The position numbers and the translations under genes were made by a program. DNA of 34,289 bases from Cyanothece sp. SIO2G6. GTDB lineage: Bacteria; Cyanobacteriota; Cyanobacteriia; CAKZMO01. The stretch is taken from NCBI GenBank assembly GCA_010672345.1, contig JAAHGY010000012.1, forward strand, positions 1 through 34,289. Reading direction: 5' to 3'. The notes under the pieces are model-generated. The model was not told the origin of the DNA, ran no database searches, and was given only the letters and a program-made list of their open reading frames with translations. The stretch's first letter is position 1. Every line of letters begins with the position of its first letter. Of this stretch, positions 9,949 to 19,700 are shown piece by piece.

Positions 9949-9989
9949 GACGTTTTTGTGGGGGCACTTAGTGCCCCCACAAAAACGTC
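9949..9989. repeat. 19-bp perfect hairpin with 3-nt loop
   Basis: gacgtttttgtgggggcac-tta-gtgcccccacaaaaacgtc; outer gttagga/tcctaac arms extend the symmetry. Confidence 0.9.
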
Positions 9990-10113
9990 TCTATCCTAAC
10001 TGAAGCGCTACGGCTATACTAAGGGAGTAGACATTCATGACTATTTAAGCTAAAGCATCCTACGTCACAAGAGAACAAGTTACACTGATGGGTATGCTAA
10101 CAGTACAAAAGTC

Positions 10114-10383
10114 ATGAGTATCAACAGGATGGACCCCTGGGAGGTCTATGAAATTATCTCAGCCTATCGAAATGGAACGCCAGTAACAGAGTTATTGGAG
10201 CGAACCCAGTGGAGTCGGAGTCAGCTTTACAAGTGCCTACGGGGTCGCACAATTGTCAGTACCATTGCATTGTCAATCCTGGAACTTGAGCAGTCAGGGA
10301 AAACAGACTTTACGGTTGACGAGATTAAGCATTGGATATTTGAGATGGCTGCTAAGCATTATTACAAGGGTGAGAATCATTGA
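10114..10383 (+). CDS. Small hypothetical protein with possible helix-turn-helix
   Basis: 89 aa, ATG start: WEVYEIISAYRNGTPVTELLERTQWSRSQLYKCLRGRTIVSTIALSILE. Confidence 0.5.
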   Translation: MSINRMDPWEVYEIISAYRNGTPVTELLERTQWSRSQLYKCLRGRTIVSTIALSILELEQSGKTDFTVDEIKHWIFEMAAKHYYKGENH

Positions 10384-10967
10384 AATACCGTTAGCTGTTT
10401 ACCCATTGGTTCCCCTGACCTACCCTGACTTTCCCTAGTTCCTGCGAATTAAACTTGCGTAGCGGAACCTTCTATGGTTATATTGACGTAGGCAACGTTC
10501 ACATTGACATGGAATTTTTAGGATACTCCATTGTGTGAGTTTCCCAGGGTCAATAGTATGAACATTGGCTGAATGTGACTGCTTTGTGTCTGTCGGAACT
10601 TCGTCCCCAAAGCTTCTGTATCCTTTCATCACTGATAGACCTAATTAGCGATCGCTTTCCAGCTACCTAGCATGGAATGTGGCTGCCGTTGTACCGAGTC
10701 ATATTTTGATCATCAGTCTTTTTCGCCCCCCTGTTTTCATTCGGCCCATGGTTTGCCTGTTCAGTTCCCTGTTTTGGCCTCAGTTCATAGTTTGTCGATT
10801 AATTAATTCTCTGTGCTCAATGCGTTCATCATTGAGCATCTGTGCTGTTGCAATAGCCTGAATTACCATGATTTAAGTTTGTCCGCTTATCTGGTAGAAG
10901 GGTTGTCTTCAAAGACAGCAAGTATTTTTGTTTGAAATCAAATGCAAGGTTTGAGTTAGGATTAAGT

Positions 10968-11228
10968 ATGGTTTCTTCAGCAAGTGAGTTGTCTACGGCA
11001 CCGACACAGCAGGTAGTCGAGCAGTGGTTGGTTGATTACTTGTCATCTCTGTTAGATATTGATGTAGATGAAATTGATGTGGCGGTTCCCTTCGATCGTT
11101 ATGGCCTAGATTCGTCTGCTGCTTTAGCTTTAACGGGGGACTTAGGAACCTGGTTAAAGCGGGATTTGGAGCCAACAGTTATTTACGATTACCCAACAAT
11201 TGAGGCGTTGGCTAAATTCGTTTGTTAA
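10968..11228 (+). CDS. Stand-alone acyl carrier protein
   Basis: 86 aa from ATG 10968 with upstream gttagga; FDRYGLDSSAALALTGDLGTWLKRDLEPTVIYDYPTIEALAKF, FAAL-associated ACP style. Confidence 0.92.
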   Translation: MVSSASELSTAPTQQVVEQWLVDYLSSLLDIDVDEIDVAVPFDRYGLDSSAALALTGDLGTWLKRDLEPTVIYDYPTIEALAKFVC

Positions 11229-11310
11229 ATCAAACGTCGAGACGTGGTGGGCTTGTTGTGGAGCCACGTCACTGTGGCCCACGTATGACAGGTCAATTAA
11301 ATATAGCGGG

Positions 11311-11384
11311 TTTTCGTTTTAAGGCGAAACAAAGGTAACGGTCTTGTGGGCACTTCCTGCCCATAAGACTTGCTAAAGTTGATA
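11311..11384. repeat. Intergenic repeat element copy 2
   Basis: Same 32-nt block, hairpin gtcttgtgggc/gcccataagac, and ctaaagttgata tail as copy 1. Confidence 0.85.
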
Positions 11385-11778
11385 TTCAACTATCAGGTTT
11401 TCCTATGTGTAATCTCGTGTTCTAGCTGAGCGAAGAGCTATTTTTAGGTGACCTCATACATTTTAGGGAGCCGTATTTTGTTCGCCTTAATTATTAACTG
11501 TCTTGATAGGTAACCGATTTAGATATTAGGATAGTCAATTATTATTTGACCTCTCTGATAACTTTTTGTTTGGCATTTAGCTGATTTAGCCATCAGTGTA
11601 GTTAATTATCAATTGACCATTTCTATTGATGTACATCTGCTTGTTAGCTTGATTTGCCAGGTAGTTGATATTGGTCTTGGTTTTAGAATCCTTTTGTTAG
11701 TGATTGTTAGTGACATTTTGCTCAGTGACACTGACCGACCGTATTGATGATGCAGTTTAGTATTTGGTCGCAGTTGTA

Positions 11779-14700
11779 ATGAATGTAGCCGCTTCGACAT
11801 CAAAACCCATTGCCATTTTGGGGATGGGATGCCGTTTTCCCGCAGCGGCGACCCTCCCACAACTCTGGCAAAGTTTGTGTCAGGGTGAAGATGGGATTAG
11901 CGTTATGTCCCCGAAGCGACGGGAGCAAGTGAGCTATGACCAGTTAGTTGGAGAAGGGATCGCCGAGGTTGCCCTTGATCGAGGAGCCTTTTTGGACGGA
12001 GTGGATCTGTTTGATCCCGGCTTTTTTGGTCTGGCTGAGGAAGAGGCACAGCAGATGGACCCCCAACAGCGCTTATTGTTGGAAGTGGCGTGGGAAGCAT
12101 TAGAGAATGCGGGATTAGCACCCGATCGCCTTGCCACCCAGTCAGCATCGGTGTTCATTGGAGCCACCAACTTTGACTACAGCCGCTTGTTATACAAAGA
12201 TTCGGCCAACCTAAATATCCATAGTGCTCACTGTACCAACACCGCTATTTTGGCTAACCGAATTTCCTATGTCCTGGGAATTCATGGGATCAGCGCCACC
12301 GTTGATGCCGCCTGTTCATCGTCTGTGGTAGCCTTGCACCAAGCTTGTATCTCGCTCATTCGTCATGAGTCCAACTTGGCGATTGTCGGTGGGGTCAACC
12401 TGACCTTAGATCCGGTTCATTCGCTATCATTGGCGCGATCGGGTTTATTGAGCGCCACCGGATCGTGCAAAGTATTTGATGCCGATGCCGATGGCTATGT
12501 CCGAGGTGAAGGGTGCGGCGTGGTCATTCTCAAGCGGTTAGACGATGCCATCCGGGATGATGACCCCATCCAGGCCGTAATTTGCGGATCGGCAGTCAGC
12601 CACAATGGGGTGTCGAATGGTTTGACGGCACCGAATGGTCCTGCCCAACAAATGGTAGTGCAACAAGCCCTTGACCGAGCAGGCGTGAAGCTATCCCAGC
12701 TTGGATATGTGGAAGTCAGTGCAGTGGGTTCGCAGTTGGGTGATGCCATTGAGGTGGGTTCTCTCAAAGCGATTTTGCGACAAGAGCAAGAAGCGAATAG
12801 GAAGGAGCCACTGGCTCAGACCAAGTGTTGGCTCAGTTCTGCTAAGCCCAATTTGGGGAATTTGGAAGCGGCATCGGGAATGGCGGCCCTGATCAAAACG
12901 GTTCTGGTATTGCAACATCAGCAGATTCCACCCCAGGTTCATTTCAACAAGCTGAATCCGTATATAAAGTTGGATGGCACCCCGTTTCAGATTGCCACCA
13001 CAGTTGAATCTTGGGATCAAGATGACAAGGCAGTTTCAGGTCAACAGGCCCAATATCCTCGTTTAGCGGGGATCAACTCTTTTGGGTTTGGTGGAACCAA
13101 TGCTCATGTCATTCTTGCAGAACCACCCGATCGATTCAAGCAAGCCGCTTTTCCTAGTGATGCTATTCCTAATCGTTCCCATCACTTATTGACGCTCTCC
13201 GCCAGAACAGAGTCGGCCTTGGGAGAGTTGGCTCTGCGATATCAGCAGCAGCTTGAGTCTTGTCCTGACCAATCTTTGGGGGATATTTGTTTTACCACGA
13301 ATGAGGGGCGATCGCATTTTCCCCTCCGTGCGGCAGTAGTTGTCTCCTCCAAAACCGAGTTGCAAGAACGGCTACAGGAGATCGTGCAAAATCAGCAGCA
13401 GGGCTTAAGTTTTTCGGAGTGGGCGGGGGAAATTTGGGCCAGTCACGTTACCCGTAAACGTCCTCCCAAGGTAGTTTTTGCTCTAGAAGCACTCAGGTCT
13501 GATACGATCCCTGTTGATCTGGGCAAAGAGTTGTATGAAGGTCATCCAGAATTTCGAGCGGCGTTGGCGGAATGCGATCGCCTTTTGCAACAGCGGTGGC
13601 AATTGTCTGTCTTAGGTACACTGTATCCTCGTCTTCACCCGATTTCAGGAGATCAGCCTTCAACATCGCTGCGGTCAACCACGATTAATCAACTGGTTCA
13701 CTTTGCCCTCCAATACGCCACGGCCAAACTATGGCAAGCCTGGGATGTGCAAGCCGCTGCTGTGTTGAGCCAAGAGAATAGTCGTCCGCTTGCCGCCCTG
13801 TTTGCAGGAGTGGTTGATTTGGAAACGGCCCTGCAACTGCTGGTTTGGGGTGCGGAAGGATTTCCTGAAAACTGGGGCGATACGGTCGGGTTGAAGGCTG
13901 CAACGTGCCCCGTGTTTGATGTGGCCGCAGGGGGCAACCTAGCTGAAACCATGACTCAAGTTGACTTCTGGCAAACCCCAATCGAGGCAACTGATGCAAC
14001 GACTGACATCTGGGAGCGGCTCAAGCAGAAAAAATATGGGGTTTGCCTCAGTTTAGGGCTACTTGCCCCCAACCCTGACCGCATATCTAAAAGTGAGTCA
14101 AGCAAGGATTTGGTCCGGATTGGCTCTACTGCAAACGGGCAACTGGATTGGCGATCGCTATTCACGGCCTTAGCCCAGCTATATACCCAAGGGGTTAAGA
14201 TTCTGTGGCCCCAAGTCCATACGGGCTGGGGTTTCCGCAAGGTATCATTGCCAACATATTCCTGGCAGCATCAGTCTTATTGGTTTGAGCAACGATCAAT
14301 GCCATCTGGGGGTAAGACTCAGTCAGATAGTGATGTACCGCAGCCTGGGGATAAAGTGAGTGGCAATGGCGCTTTTGCGGCCTACCCATCATTGCCTGAC
14401 CCCGATTTGCGCCTCCAGCGGATGATGGAGCCAGCGAACGGTGCTCGGCCCGATATCTTGAATCAGCTTGAACCCAATTGTGCGAGGAGTCAGCAGCGGT
14501 GCGATCGCCTCATCCACTGGTTGCAGGACTACTCAGCCAATCACATCAATTCTCGCCTAATCGATGAGCGTCGCTGTATTCCTCCCTATGTGGTGTTGGA
14601 TTTTGGCAACCAGGGAGTCTTGGGGATGCAAGTCCCCCAGAAATATGGTGGCATTAACCTCAGCCATGTCGATACCTTTCGAGTATTTGAACAGTTGGGA

Positions 14701-16737
14701 GCAATTGATGTCACATTAGGTGCATTTGTCGGCGTGCATCATGTGCTGGGTACCCGCCCGATTATGCGATGGGCGCAACCACAACTGCGGGACGAGCTAC
14801 TGCCCGGAATTGCCCAGGGACGAGAACTTGCTGCCTTTGCGATTACGGAACCGGGGGCCGGGTCGAATCCGAGGGCGATCGCCACTACTGCAACAGCAAC
14901 TGGGTCGGGAACCTGGCAGGTCAACGGGGAAAAAATTTGGATTGGTAGTGGCTCTTGGGCCAGCGTCACCAATGTGTTTGTACAAACCGTAGACGGACAG
15001 CAGCGGCCTCAAGGAATTACTGGATTTGCAGTGCGGCGGGGCACGCCCGGATTTCGCCAGGGACCAGAAGCCCTGACGATGGGGATGCGGGGCATGGTGC
15101 AGAATAGCATTCACTTTGACAATGCACCTGTGACTGCTGATGGCTTATTGGGCAACGTCGGGGAAGGCTTGACGGTGGCTCAAGATGCGATGATGTTTGG
15201 CCGCTTGGGGCTGGGAGTGCTGGCATTGGGGGGGATCAAGCGTTGTACCCAGTTGATGCTGCGCTACAGTTCCCGCCGCTCTGTGTCTACGGGACGGTTG
15301 CTAGATAATCCGGTGACGTTGACCCGTTTGGGCCATTTGACCGCAGCGGCGACCGCAGTGGAATCCCTGACCTACACCGTCGCTCGTTTAATCGACAACG
15401 GTTACACGGTACCAGAGGAATTTTACAGTGCCAGCAAGGTGTCGGGACCAGAGTTTTATTGGCAAGCGACCGATCAGTTGATTCAACTCTTGGGGGGACG
15501 AGGGTATATCGAATCCAATGCGGCCCCACAGATGTTGCGCGATGCCCGGTTGTTGCGAATTTTTGAAGGGCCAACGGAAACGTTGACGATGTTTATGGGG
15601 TCGCGGGTGTTGCAATCGGGTGAAAATCTCTACCAGTTTTTGACTGATACCTTGGGCGTAGCCCATATTGCTCAGCGGTTGCAGGATGCGGTGCAGCAGG
15701 TGAGCGATCGCATTCTCTCCCGTGACCCGTTTGGTGTGACCCATTCTAACTCTCGCTGGGCTTACAGTTGTGCCGGAGAACTCACCACCTGGGCAATTTT
15801 GCTAGCCATGGTACAGGTACAATGGGGCGCGATCCAGGGACGCGGCGATCAGCGGCAGCAACAACGATTACAACGGGCTGCAACTTGGGCTGCTCTCCAG
15901 TTTGACCAGAAATTGCAGCAAACCTTAGCGGGATCACCAGAAGAACGGGTGGTGCAACAAGCCGGGGCGATCGCCTCTGAAATTGAGGAATACACTGCCA
16001 CCATCGGCATGGTTGAGCAAACCCTGGCCGGTGAGGATCATGACCTAGACGAATGGTTAGAACCTGCAATGGCTGTGACTCAAAACGGCCACAGCAGTAA
16101 CGGTGCTGGCAAGTCGATGTTAGTTGATTTTTCCAGCATGTCTCCTGAGATATCAGTCAGTCAGATCCAGCAACCTGGGCTTAAACCCAACTCGAAATTG
16201 GCTGAAACTTTCTCACAACCTGGTGTACGAGATTTAGCCAATAGTGACTCAACTAATGGTGACTCATCCGCTAATAGTGGCTCAACTAATAGCGGTGCTC
16301 AGGGATGGAGTGGGGAGGCGATCGCTGACTGGATTGAGCAGTGGTTGAGAGGACAGTCTGGCATTGATGCCGACACCATTGATCCGAAGACAGCCTTTGC
16401 TGACTATGGCATGGATTCAGTCATGGCCGTGGAACTAGTGCAGGACTTGGAGGATTGGTTGTCCTTGCCCTTGGATGCAACATTGTTATGGAATTTTTCC
16501 AATATCGACACCCTATCTCAATATTTAGCCAAGGAAGTGGGGGAAACAGTACCCAAAGAAGCGGTGACAACTCGTAGCGGTTCAAATGGAGCGACCCAAA
16601 ACTCGGCATTAATGACTTCTGAACTGGAATCTTCCGCCGCAGTTGTAGTGGACGCAGAAAGCACAGGTGTAGATACAATGCCAGCCTCGATTGCCGCAGA
16701 ATTAATGCAACTTGAAGCGTTGTTGGAGGACTATTAA
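11779..16737 (+). CDS. PKS1: KS (His-less) - degenerate AT - acyl-CoA dehydrogenase - ACP
   Basis: KS Cys in VDAACSSS, but VEVSAVGSQLGD replaces [12 protein letters not shown] and KPNLGNLE replaces KTNxGHLE. AT GHSVGEY position reads SQENSRP. ACAD FAITEPGAGSNP...RDARLLRIFEGPTETL. ACP DYGMDSVMAVELVQDLEDWL. Confidence 0.93.
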   Translation: MNVAASTSKPIAILGMGCRFPAAATLPQLWQSLCQGEDGISVMSPKRREQVSYDQLVGEGIAEVALDRGAFLDGVDLFDPGFFGLAEEEAQQMDPQQRLLLEVAWEALENAGLAPDRLATQSASVFIGATNFDYSRLLYKDSANLNIHSAHCTNTAILANRISYVLGIHGISATVDAACSSSVVALHQACISLIRHESNLAIVGGVNLTLDPVHSLSLARSGLLSATGSCKVFDADADGYVRGEGCGVVILKRLDDAIRDDDPIQAVICGSAVSHNGVSNGLTAPNGPAQQMVVQQALDRAGVKLSQLGYVEVSAVGSQLGDAIEVGSLKAILRQEQEANRKEPLAQTKCWLSSAKPNLGNLEAASGMAALIKTVLVLQHQQIPPQVHFNKLNPYIKLDGTPFQIATTVESWDQDDKAVSGQQAQYPRLAGINSFGFGGTNAHVILAEPPDRFKQAAFPSDAIPNRSHHLLTLSARTESALGELALRYQQQLESCPDQSLGDICFTTNEGRSHFPLRAAVVVSSKTELQERLQEIVQNQQQGLSFSEWAGEIWASHVTRKRPPKVVFALEALRSDTIPVDLGKELYEGHPEFRAALAECDRLLQQRWQLSVLGTLYPRLHPISGDQPSTSLRSTTINQLVHFALQYATAKLWQAWDVQAAAVLSQENSRPLAALFAGVVDLETALQLLVWGAEGFPENWGDTVGLKAATCPVFDVAAGGNLAETMTQVDFWQTPIEATDATTDIWERLKQKKYGVCLSLGLLAPNPDRISKSESSKDLVRIGSTANGQLDWRSLFTALAQLYTQGVKILWPQVHTGWGFRKVSLPTYSWQHQSYWFEQRSMPSGGKTQSDSDVPQPGDKVSGNGAFAAYPSLPDPDLRLQRMMEPANGARPDILNQLEPNCARSQQRCDRLIHWLQDYSANHINSRLIDERRCIPPYVVLDFGNQGVLGMQVPQKYGGINLSHVDTFRVFEQLGAIDVTLGAFVGVHHVLGTRPIMRWAQPQLRDELLPGIAQGRELAAFAITEPGAGSNPRAIATTATATGSGTWQVNGEKIWIGSGSWASVTNVFVQTVDGQQRPQGITGFAVRRGTPGFRQGPEALTMGMRGMVQNSIHFDNAPVTADGLLGNVGEGLTVAQDAMMFGRLGLGVLALGGIKRCTQLMLRYSSRRSVSTGRLLDNPVTLTRLGHLTAAATAVESLTYTVARLIDNGYTVPEEFYSASKVSGPEFYWQATDQLIQLLGGRGYIESNAAPQMLRDARLLRIFEGPTETLTMFMGSRVLQSGENLYQFLTDTLGVAHIAQRLQDAVQQVSDRILSRDPFGVTHSNSRWAYSCAGELTTWAILLAMVQVQWGAIQGRGDQRQQQRLQRAATWAALQFDQKLQQTLAGSPEERVVQQAGAIASEIEEYTATIGMVEQTLAGEDHDLDEWLEPAMAVTQNGHSSNGAGKSMLVDFSSMSPEISVSQIQQPGLKPNSKLAETFSQPGVRDLANSDSTNGDSSANSGSTNSGAQGWSGEAIADWIEQWLRGQSGIDADTIDPKTAFADYGMDSVMAVELVQDLEDWLSLPLDATLLWNFSNIDTLSQYLAKEVGETVPKEAVTTRSGSNGATQNSALMTSELESSAAVVVDAESTGVDTMPASIAAELMQLEALLEDY
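14480..15690 (+). other. Domain: acyl-CoA (acyl-ACP) dehydrogenase embedded in PKS1
   Basis: FAITEPGAGSNPRAIATTATATGSGTWQVNGEKIWIGSGSWA; MGMRGMVQNSIHFDNAPV; LLGGRGYIESNAAPQMLRDARLLRIFEGPTETL with putative catalytic Glu codon at 15565-15567. Confidence 0.92.
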
Positions 16738-19700
16738 ATGAATACTGTGCCCACTCAATCCTCTGGTTTTGCTAGTGACTTGTCTGCTGACCACCAACAG
16801 CGAATTTTTACAGCCTTGAAAAAGGCCCGGACTCAAATTGAGGAGTTGCAGCGACGGCAGCGGGAACCCATCGCGATTATCGGCATCGGTTGTCGATTTC
16901 CAGGAGGTGTGACCAACTCTGAACAATACTGGGAGTTATTGCGAAATGGTGTGGATGCTATCACGGAAGTTCCGGCTAATCGTTGGAGTTTGGAGCAGTA
17001 TTATCACGAAAATCCTGATATTCCCGGCAAGCACTACAGCCGCTACGGAGGTTTTATTGATGATATCGATCAATTTGACCCCCAGTTTTTTGGGATTTCT
17101 CCCCGTGAGGCGGCAGCGATGGACCCGCAACAGCGGTTGTTGTTGGAGGTGTGCTGGGAAGCCTTGGAACATGCGGGAATTGCCCCCGATCGCGTCCAAG
17201 GTAGTCTCACCGCTGCTATTTTTGGGATTGGCATGGAAGAATATGCCCAATTCAGCCTAGACTCTGGTGATCCCAACCAAATTGATGCCTACAGCAGCTT
17301 GGGCAACACCCGTAGCATCGGCGCAGGGCGAGTCTCCTACGTGCTAGGTCTGAACGGTCCCACCCTGTTTTTGGACACCAGTTGCTCCTCATCGATTCTG
17401 GCTGTGCATTTAGCTTGCCAAAGTTTGCGCTCTCGTGAAGCCAATCTTGCTTTGGCAGGGGGTGTCAATCTGATGCTGACTCCCGTGGGCAGTATCGGCT
17501 TTTCCAAACTGAAAGCGTTGGCTCCGGATGGGCGCTGCAAGACGTTCGATGCCAGTGCGGATGGTTATGCGCGGGGGGAAGGCTGCGGCATTGTGGTGCT
17601 GAAACGGCTGTCAGATGCGATCGCCGACAACGACACCATCCTCGCCTGTATTCGTGGGTCCGCTGCCAACCACGATGGTCGCAGCAATGGTCTCACGGCC
17701 CCCAACGGTTTAGCGCAGGAAGCCCTGTTGCGCCGAGCGGTGGAGAGTGCTGGAGTTGATCCCGCTGACATTCACTATGTGGAAGCCCACGGCACGGGTA
17801 CATCCCTCGGTGATCCAATTGAATTGGTGGCATTGGGCAATGTGTTGGGCCAAAAGCGCCAGAATCCCCTCAAAGTCGGCTCCGTCAAAACCAACTTTGG
17901 TCATTTGGAAACCGCAGCCGGAGTCGCTGCCCTGATCAAAACAGTCCTGGCTCTCCACCACCGCCAGGTTCCTCCCCACCTGCATTTTCACACCCCCAAT
18001 CCTTACATTCCCTGGGATCGACTACCAATCCAAGTGGCGACAGAGTTGCAACCATGGCCCGCAGATCAGCCATTGTTGGCCGGGGTCAGTTCCTTTGGCA
18101 TGAGTGGCACTAACGTCCACGCCATCCTCGAAGCCGGATCGGTGTATCAGCCGAGTGACAGCAACGACGGAGATAGCCTAACCTTAGACTTGTCGGATTC
18201 CTCTCCCCATCTTCTGCCCTTGTCCGCCAAAACCGAAGCGGCTCTCCTGGCTCTGGTTACTCGGTATGTTGATCACCTTGATTCCCATCCAGAATCGGAT
18301 CTAGCCGATCTTTGTTACAGTGCTGGGATAGGGCGATCGCCCTTTGATCATCGCCTTACCATCCTTGCCAGCGATCGCCCCGATCTCCACCAGCAACTCC
18401 GCTCTCTTGCCACCGGACTCCACCAACCGACCACTGATACAACCCACCACCTCAACTCTAACGAATCCGATAGCCGTAGTCCCAGAATCGCGTTTCTGTT
18501 CACAGGTCAAGGTTCCCAGTATACCAATATGGGGCAACAACTCTACAACCGTTATCCCGTATTCCGCCAAGCCCTCGATCGCTGCAACGATATCCTCAAC
18601 GCCTACCTCGACCAACCCCTACTAGAAATTCTGTTTCCCAATACCGCAACATTCCAACATCCCACCTCAAAATCCAAAATCCAAAATCCAAAATCCAAAA
18701 TCGACCAAACCGCCTACACCCAACCTGCCCTTTTCGCCATCGAATATGCCTTGGCTCAATTGTGGTTATCGTGGGGCATCCAGCCCAGACTGGTCATGGG
18801 ACATAGCGTTGGTGAATATGTAGCTGCTTGCATCGCTGGGGTATTTAGTCTAGAAGATGGTCTCAAACTGATTGCAGCACGGGGACGACTGATGCAACAG
18901 TTGCCAGCGGGGGGAACAATGATGGCGGTGATGGCAACGGCGGAGCAAGTTGAGCCATTCCTACAAGACACTTCTGGCACTGTGGAGATTGCGGCCTACA
19001 ATGGTCCCAATAGTTTGGTGTTGACAGGAGATGAAGGAGCGATCGCCACCCTCGCCACCAAACTAGAATCTGCTGGGCACAAAATCAAGCCACTCCAGGT
19101 ATCCCATGCCTTCCATTCGTTTCTGATGGAACCGATGTTGGCGGAATTTGGAGCGATCGCCCGTCAAATTACGTTCCATGCGCCCCAAATCCCGGTGGTG
19201 TCCAATGTGACGGGGGCGATCGCTTCAGCGGAACTCACCCAACCGGAGTATTGGGTCAACCATGTGCGACAGGCGGTGCGGTTTGCCCAGGGAATGACTG
19301 CGGCTTTCAAGGAATGCGATACCTTTGTGGAAATCGGACCCAAACCAATTTTGCTGGGCATGGGCCGCCAGTGTTTGCCAGAAAACTTGAGTGCTGATGA
19401 TCCATTGCAAGACACGGGGCGATGGTTGCCATCACTACGTCCTGACCACAATGTACGTCCCGACCACAATGTATGTCCCGACCACAATGATATTGAGGTC
19501 ATGCTCAACAGTCTGGCGCAATTGTGGGTCCAAGGAAGCACAGTGGATTGGCACGGTGTGTACCAGGGGCAAACTTGTCGGCGGGTAACGCTACCAACCT
19601 ATCCGTTCCAACGCCAGTGCTATTGGGTGGAGCCACCATCTCCCCGAAATTCCATTACGTCCACTGCTGTTGCTCCTGACTATCATCCCTTGTTAGGTCA

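Noticed and set aside
10435-10632. 65-aa minus ORF with CQCERC cysteines (possible mobile-element remnant)
   Set aside because: Too short and no family recognised; ATG-start ORF but no supporting context.
12301-12330. PKS1 KS as a KSQ loading domain or chain-length factor
   Set aside because: Those have Gln (or loss) at the Cys; here Cys is retained and the two His are lost instead.
18480-19390. Methylmalonyl-specific AT in PKS2-4
   Set aside because: All three show HAFHS, the malonyl-type motif; the methyl branch is better explained by the cMT in PKS3.
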